In this document: piece after piece, positions 10,801 through 22,800 of the stretch | Numbering within the stretch: the stretch's first letter is position 1 | How the letters are laid out: the number at the start of each line of letters is the position of its first letter | Made by a program: the position numbers and the translations under genes | The notes under the pieces: model-generated | Seen by the model: only the letters and a program-made list of their open reading frames with translations | Told to the model about the DNA's origin: nothing | The model's database searches: none | From: Plakobranchus ocellatus | Taxonomy: Eukaryota > Mollusca > Gastropoda > Plakobranchidae | DNA length: 51,941 nucleotides | NCBI GenBank assembly: GCA_019648995.1 | Contig: BLXT01003735.1 | Coordinates: forward strand, 530,588-582,528 | Reading direction: 5' to 3'

Positions 10801-13800
10801 CAATGTTTGATTTACATCCAATGAGGTAAACTCGAATGATTTGATTCAGAACATGCTTTACATTTCCATTTTATATATTACTTAAAAAAACATAGGTAAG
10901 TTTTTTCAATATATGAATTTGGATATAGTATAAGGTTTGAGGACTTAAAAAAAAAGTTTGAAGTGTTTCCAAAGAGAAAATAAGACTGTTTCTGGATTTC
11001 AAGAAAAATTAGAATTGCTGACTTCCTGTTATGCATTATGCAATGTAGGACATATATGTGTGTGTGTGTGTATGCATATATATACACACACACACACACA
11101 CACTCAAAACTTATTTCAGCTGAAAATAGATAACAGCTGCTTATAATTTTTCAACCGAAACATGTTTATTTTTGCCTTTTTTTTTTAGTGAAAAGGAAGG
11201 AACTTCACTCCTAAGTTCAAAATTGCTTTTAAATTATTTTAAAATTATTGTACCAGATCATCCTTAATGGCCAGATGCTACTAGAAACAGATTGTGGAAA
11301 AAAGTGGTTAATAAAGCTGACTACTATTCCAAAAAATATAAGATTTCCCGTGATCTTTTCTCACCTTGGAAACCAGTTTTCACAAGCTAAATCCCTGATT
11401 TTCTTAATTTTTAATTGGATTGACTTCAAGCCTTTCTCTGATAGATCTTTGAATCTTGCTTCTATAAGAGAAGGAGGGCTCTGTTCGTTTTGGTTACACT
11501 AACTGCTATTGTGTCCTTGTTACATCAAAGAGATGAACACATGCAAATTCTTTCTGCATGCATACTGCCCTTCTTTTTCTCTTTCTTTTCTTGTAGTGGT
11601 CATCCTTGTCAATCCATATTAAAACTCTATTCACTTAAATTTTTGTGTATTCTCCATCTTTCTCTCCTCCATCTCTCCTCTGTCCATCCGTCCATTCTTG
11701 CTCTTTCACTCTCCTTTTTTTTTTCTTTCCTTTTGCCTCTCTCCATCTCTCTACTTCTTCTCTTTCATCCTCTTTTCTCTTCATTTTTTTCTTTTCTCCC
11801 CTGCCCCTTTTTCCCCCTTCCTCTATCTCACTCTTTACCTCTTCCTTCTCTTTCTTCCCCCCCCCCTCCCCTTTATCCTTTATAACTTGTCTCCTCCTTA
11901 TTTAATGCTTCTTTTTTTTATTTTTGCCAAACCCCTTTGTTAATCTATGCCTATGTGTCTGGTGTACCCCACCTCTTCTCTATCTCAGGGTCTCAAAAAA
12001 GGCCATCATAATTCCTTTTCTCAATAGTCTTTTTTTTCTGTCTTTTCCTTGCAATCATTCTCTTTTGTCTTTTCCCTATTCGTTGGATTTATTTTTTTGA
12101 GTCTTAACTATTCTCATCTTTTTATATATCTATTATTTTTGTAAGTTACCATGTCAAAGTGTTGCCCTATTTTATGTTTTTTTTTGTTTTGTTTTGCATT
12201 TTTTTTTGTCTTGCACAATTAAAAAGTCTGTGATTTTTGTCTTTATGATCCCTGAAAAGTAGTGTTGAGGATAGGGACCTTTGAGTTACAGTAATTTTCA
12301 GCGCCTTGAAAATTTTATGGTATCTCGTTTTTGCAGAGAGAGGAGCTAAGTGATGAAACTTTGTCCATTGAAAGTTCATCATAGAGGTTGATAGAAGAAT
12401 TGCAGAGAGAGGAGCTAAGTGATGAAACTTTGTCCATTGAAAGTTCATCATAGAGGTTGATAGAAGAACTTACATATGTGTAATACAGGGCATGGTACTC
12501 ATTCTACCAGTTGCAAGAATTTATGTGCTCTTTTTTCCTGCATTTGATAATATCACACATCTTAAAGAACTTAACATTTTTTTTAAGTTGCCCTGCAATT
12601 TTTCCTGTGTTTATCAAATGTGGGGCATAGCAAGAAAAAAACGAAACAAAAATTTAATTTTTATTTGCCAAGTTTAGATGGTTTAATAGCTGTCTGTAAA
12701 CATTAATTTATCATCTTTATCATCTTAAGGGCCCTACTCTTAATGTCAAAGAGTGGTTTCAAGCCTCCTCAACTGAAAGACAAAAATAAATGGTAAGTCT
12801 TTTTGATTCTGATTTACCGTGTAAATTTTTTTATGTTAGAAAATTTCTAACAAAAAGAAAGCTTTGTTAAAATTAATTAGTTTGTAGGTAAAAAAAAATT
12901 GACTTTGTAACATTATACCTCTTTTTTTTGTGCCTTTCTATTTTTTTTTGTTTATAATTAGTAAATTGTTGATTTTACAGACTGATTACAATAATTATCA
13001 TGTATGAAAGGACATTTTTTTTTTGCACATTTATTTGCAAGCTAACATATATTCCTACATTCTAAATTGTTCTGAAAGGAGGGGAAGATTTCTCTGAAGC
13101 ATAATTTGGTCTGTCCATAATTTATAGAACTTCTAACTGCATATTATAAATAGTGTATTTTCCTAAAAAAAAAAAAAATTTCACGTTGACAAATGAAAAT
13201 TTTCTTTGTTAATTGTTGTCACGTTAAAAAAATTTTTTTACTACCTTTTATTTCTTAAACTAGGTCACCAGTTTTTCAACATTTTATTAAAGTGGCCTTA
13301 ACAAAAAATCCCAAAAAGAGGCCATCAGCTGATAAATTGATAGAGGTAAGTGTGGATTTTGTTGTTTATTTCTTATTTATCACACAAAGTAATTTTTATG
13401 TACGCGCTGTAAAATTATGCTTTATCAGTTTCATTTACAATTAAAGCAAGTTTGTTTACGAAGGATATCTAAAGAACTTTTTGACCTTTATAAAATCTGT
13501 TTATGTAATGAATATAGTAAAAGGATACAAGTACCAATTTAAACTTTTTCAGAGAAAGCGGTACAAAACAATTTATACAATAAGCTGTTTTGCCTGCAGG
13601 TGTGTTGACAAGTATGATGTAAGTTTCAAGATCAGATTAGTCATTGATCCAAATGAATCTGAGCCAGAAATAGATTTTGTAAGTGAGGACCCAAAATTCT
13701 GTTCTCTAGATTTCCCATAAATAGGCTAACATAACAGAATCATGGCTGCTTTGAATATTTGTAGTCGCATTCCGTTGACTATTGAGTCTAGATGAGAAAA

Positions 13801-16800
13801 TAGACACAAAATCTTTTCCTTCCTCCAGGGCAGATTTAGAAACTCCTAAACATTTATGTACAAGATGCTAACAACAATTGAATATAAAAAATGTTTTTTA
13901 GGGGAAAAAACCGTTTTCTTTTATACAGTGCATCTAGAATCCAATGAACTTGGACTCGAAGAACACCATGCATTCAACGGACAGGGGAAAATCCATGATT
14001 ATTTTCCTTCTTTGAATTTCTTAAAATATCTCTTATCTAACAAATTAATCTCAGAACCATCCTTGGGTTCAATGAACCACAAATGTGGGCAAACCTGCTA
14101 TAAAACGCTTTTCTACATGTTTGTGCATAAATCTAGTTGAAATTTGATAACAAAGTTCACTGTCGCCTGACAAGTAATACATTGATAAGCATGCTGTAGG
14201 CTATATTATAAGGGTGGAGTGGAGCAAAGATTTGACATACAAGGTGAAAATGATGAATAGAGAAGGGGGAAAGGAGGAGGGAGTGGCAGCCGACAAGTAT
14301 CTGACGCATGGGAGAGTATGATACAGGATCAAGGAGCCAAAGCTGCCAAAACATGGTTATGAAGGATAAAGAGTGACTGTAGATGTAGACAATCTGTCTG
14401 GTACTGAATTTAATCAGACAGTCACACATTTCTGACCACCTTTGCCTACCACCTCTCCTATTTCTAAACAAACACATAGATTTCATGCAGGTTGCTGGGC
14501 AAACTCAATTTTGCGAGTCACATTTATCTTGTGATTCACACTACATAGGCTGTCTGAATCAAATGAGAACGAAAAAAGTGGGGTGGTAGAGAAGAAGAGG
14601 CAAAAGGAGGGTTGTGATTAGATGGGATCGGCTTTGTGTAGAGCTGAGAAACTCTGCTTGAGTGTCGAGATTGTAGGCTAGAGTATTATTATGACCTTTG
14701 CTCGAATGAACCTTGCATCTAACAAACTTTTTAAAAATGACGGAGCTAGTTCGTTGAGTCCGAGGTGTACTGTACTATGAATCTTGTGTAAGAAATCCCA
14801 TGTCATCCTATATGGTCACAGGAATTTGTCATACAAGATCCTTCACATGTTTATCCAGTTTAACAGGCCACAAAGAGAAAGATCTCTTAGGGTATCTGTT
14901 ATTTTACAATAAAATAAAATAAATCAAAACATCTTCTTGGTTTCATCTTATTTAGATTAAGCTCTTATTTGTTAATTTGTATGTAAAATGGCATAGTTCT
15001 AAAAAAAATCCAAGAACCTGTATTTTTCATAACCTGTTGGTATCATATACATTTAGATTATTATGATCTTGAAAGTAAACATTCTTTTTGAGTCAAAAGA
15101 AAGTTATGAATTATTGTTGATTTCATTTTAACAACCCTTTGTGTATGATTTGAAAATTGAAGTGTTTTAAGGCAGCAATTTTTTTGGGGGGGTTGTTTTG
15201 TACTTTTCTTTATTTTTCATTTTGATTGTTGAAATTCTATGAGTTGTACACCACTCTCATAATAATTAACAACCTTGAAACGATTCATCCTCCAGCATCC
15301 TTTTCTGCAAGGGGATTTGAGTAGAAGGTTGACTAAAGAAATGCTAGAGAAATCTCGAAACCCTACACACACATTTGAATTTGCAGAAGATGAAGATGGG
15401 GTAAGATATTCAGCCATTTTTCAACACAGAGAAATAAAGTTAAAGAATATTCTTCTCTTGTAGTAGTATCAATGTACTTGGTATAATACATAATATAATA
15501 CATAAGATAGATCTGAGAAAAAAAAAAGAGATACTAATGAGACTTTGAAAGCTTTTTTTTTTTCTGGGTTTGTATTATGTATGTGTGGTTAGGGATTAAT
15601 ACCTGTTTGACATCCACATTCATTAACCTTGCTGTTCCTCCTATACCAGAAGGTGCACACTGGCTCTCCAAAAATAAATTTTTTTCAAAATAGTGCATTC
15701 TTGGTGGTGAAAATAACAAAATTTGGTTTCAAAATTGATATCATTCCATGTACATCATGTGGAAATGGCAAGGTGCTAATTTATCTCTACGTCAAGGCTA
15801 AGTATATATTTGTAGCATATAATAATGTTTTTATCTATGCCTAGATCTGGTGGTATAGCAAATGCTAGTTGTTGCGTAATAGTAGCAACAGTATTTGCAC
15901 AAGTATGGAGTAGTAGTAGAAGTAGCAGTAGTGGTAGTTGTAGTGCTAATGGTAGAAATAGCGAGGGTAATAGCAGCTTTAGTAGTATTTGCAGACCTGC
16001 CTACAACCTCACATTTTAAAAAAAATCCCGCATTTTTCGTCCCTGTCCCGCAATCCACATGTTTAGTTAAAAATCCTATAAAAATAACGCAGAACAAAAT
16101 ATTTTAACTATTTTTTCTCAGTAAAAACCAAACTAAATGAATACGCCCTGAAATTTCATCGCTTCCCGTATTCATTTTCTTACTGCTAGAGCACTGTTAC
16201 AAATGTGTCACTCTGATCATCCATTGTAAACAGGACACTAATTAGAAAGCCTGATCTTTTTAAATTCAAGAAACAAATAGTTGCACCAATAACCAAGGGT
16301 TTATGCCTTGCAATAATCCTTAGAGAATAGTAGTTTGAATTTATGGAAATGAGCTTTTTTCTTGGTGTAGGCCTAACTTGCAACAAATCTAGCCTAAAAA
16401 TGGCAGAATCTGGATTACTTGTGGGATTGGTATCACAGTGTATATTTTTGCACTCTTTTAATCTGTTCTTATTGTTTTTAGGCTTGGTCCATCCTATTTC
16501 ATTCTCTGAGGATATGATTTCTTAATATTTATTTCAACACTGTGGCAATGCATTAGCTGTGGTTCATTTTTTCTTCCTCGTTTTGGAGAGGGGGCAGATT
16601 CATTGAGAACCCCCCATTTTTTACATTTTGATCCCCCAAAACTGGTAAATAGGTAGGTGGGTCTGCATTTGTAATAGTGGTGGTGATGGCAGTAGTAGCA
16701 GTAGTGGTGGGAGCAGCAAAATTACTAGCATGAAGATATAATTAGTGAGAGCAATATTTGTATCAGTAGTAGTTGTGGCTCTACAGGTGGTAATAGCAAC

Positions 16801-19800
16801 ACTGATAGTTGTATTGGCTTTAGCCATGCTAGTAGTGGAAGCAATAGTTGTAGTGCAATGGTATCGGTCGCGATAGTTGAAGTCATACATGGAGGGATAG
16901 TGATGGTGGCAGTAGAGGTAACAAAGAAAGTAACAATAGTGTAGCAGAAGTCATAGCTATAGAAGTGTCAGCAGTAGAGATAGTGATAGAAGTAGCAATA
17001 GTGTTAGAGGTAATTGTAATGGTAGCAGAAATTGTAGCAGTAGCGTAGCAGTACCGTAGCTGAAATAAGGCATTAATAGCAACAGTGGAAGAGTAGTGGT
17101 GGTGGTGTCACTTTAGTGCTCGTATTAACAGCAGCATCATCACCATAGTAGTGTTAGACTTGACAAGAGAATAAGATTGAATAATCTAGGAATATTTTTT
17201 TCTTTTTCTTTCACTATTTCAAAATATATACCTAAAACAGCACATGACAAACAATGTGTAAAGTAATAGATAATCTACAAGGATGGTCAAGTACAAAAGT
17301 ACAAAATTTTCTTTTAATGTATTTTTTTCTTCACTCTTTTCTTCATAAGCAGCCCTTTTCCTTAAAATAATTTGAAAGATTGCTTTTCCTGTGATCAAAC
17401 AGAAGATTATGTAAGTCCAATGACATTTTTGTCCACACAAATCCTAATCATCTTCTATTTGAAAACTTATGAAATGGGCAGTCCTGTTTAGAAATGAAGT
17501 TGAGGGAAGGAAAGAATTTCAGAAATGTTTGTACATTATGTTGACATGATTTGTAGAAAAAAAACTTTTCAGCTTTTTCATGACTTTTAGAATATAAGAA
17601 CTGCAACTCACTATTGTTTGTGGCATGTTTTTTTGAAATAAGTTCTAAGTAAATGAAATATTGAAAAGAGATAAAAATCATGGAAGAGTTATTCTCAACT
17701 ATTTTTGTATTTGGAGTTTACTCGAGTTAAAGTTCTTAGATGGCTTTTAGTGTTTAAAAATAACTTTCCTTGGTGTATAATCATATTTGCTTAAATTGTG
17801 TAGAATTGCTTTCATTGTCTTTATCAGAGCCTACACAATAAGATGCAAGGAGAGTCACATAAGTTATAATATATACTTTTTTTGTCCATTAGGACAATTT
17901 CTAGTAATGGTGATTCCCAGAATTATTAGGTTTGTTTTTCTCTTTTATTGATATTTTATTGTTTGTTTTTTTTTTTTATATAAAATGATCAGGGTGCTTG
18001 TAGTCTAATAAACACCAAAATTAAAGCCAGAGTTAACTGCAGCAAAAATTTTCATCTTGGCAGCTTGAAAAGTTTTTCAGTAGTGGTTCTCTTAGTTAAA
18101 AAAGATAGTTTTCATTTGTATCTTTTGTTATTGTTTTAGCATATTTGTATTTTTGTGTTTATAGGAACCCTGTTTGAAAGATGCACCAAGAAGGATACCC
18201 TCCAATAAAACAGCTCGCCAGATGGCTGATACAAATAGTATAGAACTTGCAGGTAAATATTCAGTTGAAAGAAAAGAAGTGTAGCACTAGAACTGTTAAA
18301 TAATCTTAAACTTTTTGAAATTTCAAAGATCTACAAATATCTTCTTTTTTTTAAATAAAACATCTATGATATTACATAGAACACACTGGCACAGTTTTAA
18401 GTGCTAAAACATAGTTTTCTGAACAAGAAGTTACCATTGATTACCACCTTAACATGTTTCCTGTAAACGAAAGTTGTTCAAAATTTTTTCCCCCCTTGGC
18501 TTACATAGTCATTTACAGAACGACAATGAAGACAAAATTTTGTAAGGAAATACAATAGACTATGTTGATGATCAAAACTGGCATTCATCTCGAGGAAAAG
18601 CTTAACAAGAATTTGATTTCTAGGTTAGATCTGCCAAGACAACATACTCCAATGATTTAAATCTTATTTAAAATCTCATGTCCTGAAGTTTAGAAAGTGT
18701 GTGGAGACAGTATAGTTCTTAATTTAGTATCTGTTCCTTTAAATTGGACATCTGACCAATGGAACTGCAAAATTTGAATATCTCCTCTTTTTTTTTTTTT
18801 TTGTTTTTTTTGTTTTTTTTTTAAAAAGGATGTTTGTTCAATATTTAGACATTGTTTGAAAATTTGCCAACCTTTAGCAGACAGAAGTTATTTTTTAATT
18901 CAAACATTATTCATTTCAAATGTCTTTTGAAAAATTAGGGGGGTTTCTATTTTCAGCAGAGTGCAGTTGTCCCAATTTTTGATCTATATTAATTTCTGAG
19001 GCAACTTTGATAAATCAGTCACCATTCACATTTTAGACATATTGAATTATGAACTTGATGTATTAGCTTACAATTGTTATATATGTGGGAAAAAACGTAT
19101 GTCTCCATCTCTCTTCTGGAAATAGTGTTTGAAGATTTACTTTTATAACCTTTTAGATTCAATAAAAGTTTTTCAAAGGTTATTGTACAAAAGCAACCAC
19201 AGCAACATGATAGATTTATCTGTTACTTGGCTATTTTATATTTATGTTTTATGTTTCTCTATTTTTGTTTATTTTCAGTGAATGTTATGGATCAAGGAGA
19301 AGTAAGTTTCCCAAACTGTGTTTGATTTTCACAAGCTTTTTTTCAAACATTTAAAACATTTCTGTTTAAAACAAGAGTGAAGAATCTTTACATTTTTATA
19401 CTCTTTTCACAACTTTTCTGTTGTCCTTTTTATGATAATTAAATTTATGTGCTGATTTGAATGACAGATTTTGAAAAAAGAAAGAAGAGCATCAGTTATC
19501 AATCAGATTTTAATTCTAAGTTATGTAGGAACAGGTACTGAACTAGCCATTTACAATCAGTGCACTATTTGTATCGATAGTCTGCATAAATCACCTTTCA
19601 TGCCAAGGCCCAATTCTTTCCTTCGTTTTGTCAATAAAAGATAATTCTTACATGGATATTTCCTACATTTGTCTTATTACAACTTTTTCTATCTTCTAGG
19701 TACTCTTGCTGGCTGTCTCAGTATGTTTTCTTAAAACTCTTTCTGGAAGCTTTTCTCGTTTGATTCAATACTTTAAGTATTTTTGTTTTATAAGGATAGG

Positions 19801-22800
19801 TCTATCATTTTGTTTATTGAAAGTTGTGCTGAAGCCACATACAGCTCAAGAAATGTAGTAATTAGAATAGAAAATCGGCGATGATGAAGTTTAGCAAGAT
19901 ATCTTTTTTGTTCTTTATTTTTGTCTTTTAATGTATTGACATAAGTCTCTCATGTGTCTGTACATCTGTGGTGGACTACAATTATCTGCAGAAGAAAGGA
20001 AATCATATCAGTTTGTTGTTAGTTAAAAAGGCAAGTTTATACAATTTTTTCATTACATCTTTTTTTTTTTTTTTTTAATTTGGCTTCCCTACTTTTCGTC
20101 TTTATTGGGCCATGCAAATCTACAACATACAGGAAATGTTCCTAGCTTTCAAATTATGATTTTCAGGAGGACAAATATAACACAGCCAAGCCATGGTTGG
20201 ATGAGGAATCAACACAAAAGTAGGTCTCATTTATGTATCATATCAATTTCTGTTCAGCGATGAAACAGTTTTTCAATTAAGTTTAGTACAGTTCTTTTCT
20301 CTGCCTGATTGAAAATATGCGCAGCTTATGGTTTTTTTTTTTTTACATTTCAAAGCTGGAGCAAGCCACACATTCTGTTTTGAAATGCATTAATTTATAT
20401 TTATAATGTTTTTAAATTTGACACCAAACAAGCTTGTCTATTTTAAAAGGTGTTTTGACTTTTTTTTCAGCGAGCTTTTTAAAGTTATTTTAAAGTATCA
20501 TTTTGTTTTGCCTTTGCTAAGTGCTTATCAGCAGACATTGTAATTGGTTGTTGCATCTTTCTTCATCTTATGTCTGTAAATGTTGTAATATGTTTCAATA
20601 AATGTAAGATGCAGCTTTATATGTGGAAAATGGACATTTTAATCACATTAAGTTCAAAAAGAAAAAAAAAAGCATGGTATGTAATTTTCTGTTCTATGGT
20701 TATAAAAAGTTAATATCTAATGTGCAGGAACCTTGAATTGATTTTTAAAGCTTTTATTTGATATATAGAAAATTATTTCAATATCTTTGTAAGCACAAAG
20801 GGTTCAATAGATTTTATGAACCCTTGTGAATGATAAACTGAAGCTTTACATCAATTTTTTTTTCAATGAAATAATGAAAAGATTCTATAACTGCAAGCCG
20901 CAAAGTGTACCATAAATTGAATATTGCCATGAAAATTATTTTAGGGACCCCACTTTTCTGAGTGTTTCGACAAAACATAAACTTTCGCAACTTGCACTGA
21001 AAGACAATCTCAGTAGTAATAATGGAGGTCACTTTTCTTTTTTTTTTTTTTTGGCAATGTAGTCAGCTTAGTTTAGTAGCTGATCCATGTAGGCAATGAA
21101 TGGAAGAAATCTAAAGTTGTCTGCTTGGTGTTTAAAGCCAGACCTTCAACTGACAAGAGTTGCCTATTTATAATGATTTAACCATTTATCATTTATCCTA
21201 GTCCATCTTGTTTGCAATTTAAACCATATTCTTGAGTTTATCTCGGTCGTATCCTATCTCCCTAAAAGAGAGGCCTAATTTCCACTTGGTTATGGTGGCC
21301 TTGATACACCTTTTTGTTAACAAGTTTTGACTGGCTATCATCTGAATATTAATTCTAATTGAATCTCTCTTTCTCTCTCTCTTCCTGCTCTACCTTCTTT
21401 TTCTTCTTCTCCTTCTGGTTCTAAAAACTTCATTGTGATGATCAATAATCTGTATTAAATACTAGTTTAGACTCAAACCTAGATCTAGATCCAATGCTGA
21501 TGCATCTATATAAGCAGTGCTATACTAAGGCATGTTAACTAGCACAACTTGAGACTTTCAACAAGTTGAGATCTAGTTATTGAGGAAGTCCTTGGTATCT
21601 GTCAGGCGCCATTAGGTATTAAAAAAAAACTCTGTGATAGGTCTTTCTCTCTTCTCTCTGTATATCTCTCACTCCTCTCTATTTTCTACAGTTGCTGGTT
21701 ATTTCACTCATTCTTTCCTTATTTTTGCCTTTTTCGCCTCTTAGATTGTCATTCTTTACCTGTCAATTTTATTATCATTCCTTCAGTTGCCTGACAAACA
21801 AGTCATTTTGTAAAATAAGGTCAACATTACATTGTAATAACCATATTTACTAATTGTGGTAGCAACCAACGTTCATGTAGGATTTAAGTAAAAGTTTTTT
21901 AGCTTCATTGAAGTGTATGGATTTTTCGCTGCAAAAATGCACAAGCATTAAAACAGAAATGTAAAATTTAATGAGTTTTATTTTAAAATTATTTGAGGTA
22001 TGTTGTTATACCTTGTTTATTACATGGATTAGTTCAACTTGAGTGTCCAATTTGGTTTACTTTCAGTAGCAAATTGTTGTAGGCAAGTCTGCTGTCTCTG
22101 ATTCTCTCTCTCTCTGAAATGTACACACTTAAAATGTATGTTCAAAGCAGTTGCCATGTGAATACTTTCATCTTTAAATAATAACACTGTGAAGTCGATC
22201 CCTATATTTAGTGAATACCTTTAGGTAAGAAATCATTTTTAATGTAACTTATAGGACGCCTTAAATGTGTCTCTTTTTTTTATTAAAAAGCCACTATTAT
22301 TTAACCATAAGTGTCCCTTCTATGGCCTTTGTTATGTTGGCATTCATTATTCCAGCTTCTGGTTAAGGAAAATTTTATTAATAGATTGATGGCATGAATG
22401 AGACTGCAAGCCTCTTTCTTACCAGATTCATTCATGTTGAAGCTTTATATAAACATTTGTTGAAAAACGGCATCCAGTATTTCTTCGGCTTTATCTTCCC
22501 ATGCATTCTTTTTTTTTTCTTCTAATGTTATGTGTCTCACACACCCAAATTATGAAAACATTATTTATTTAGCTATTTTACTATTTTTTGTTATTAAGAA
22601 ATAGGCAGTCAAGGGTCACAAAGCTATTTCTTTGAAAATGGACATGGGTGATTTCCTAGATTTTTCGGGGTCAGGAGGTTTAATTTAGATCTTTGGTTTT
22701 TTTTTTTTTTGGAGCTATGTTCCAGAGTTGTAATTTGTTTCTTACAAATTTACATCAATACCTCATTTACTTATGAATGGGATGCAAGATTTTCCAGTTG

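Larger units (their letters stand above)
10826..12729 (+). other. Intron 8, low-complexity rich
   Basis: Carries the TG/CA palindrome, a long polypyrimidine tract and the 69-bp duplication listed separately. No coding sequence: open frames over the pyrimidine tract are low-complexity artefacts. Confidence 0.7.
15401..18164 (+). other. Intron 11, with decayed trinucleotide repeats
   Basis: Contains two triplet-repeat blocks (15855-16000 and 16660-17160) listed separately. The rest is AT-rich with nothing recognised. Confidence 0.65.

Noticed and set aside
11490-11943. Three overlapping open frames rich in Ser, Leu, Pro and Phe
   Set aside because: They are read out of a polypyrimidine tract and have no family resemblance.
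12331-12468. CRISPR-like direct repeat
   Set aside because: Two adjoining copies without spacers in a eukaryotic intron; a simple tandem duplication.
14157-14486. 109-codon minus-strand open frame in intron 10
   Set aside because: No motif, domain or signal recognised; kept only as part of an unexplained segment.
15831-16097. Thr-rich open frame on the minus strand
   Set aside because: Produced by the trinucleotide repeat; other frames across it are also open.
16621-16890. Thr/Ala-rich open frame on the minus strand
   Set aside because: Also a product of the trinucleotide repeat.
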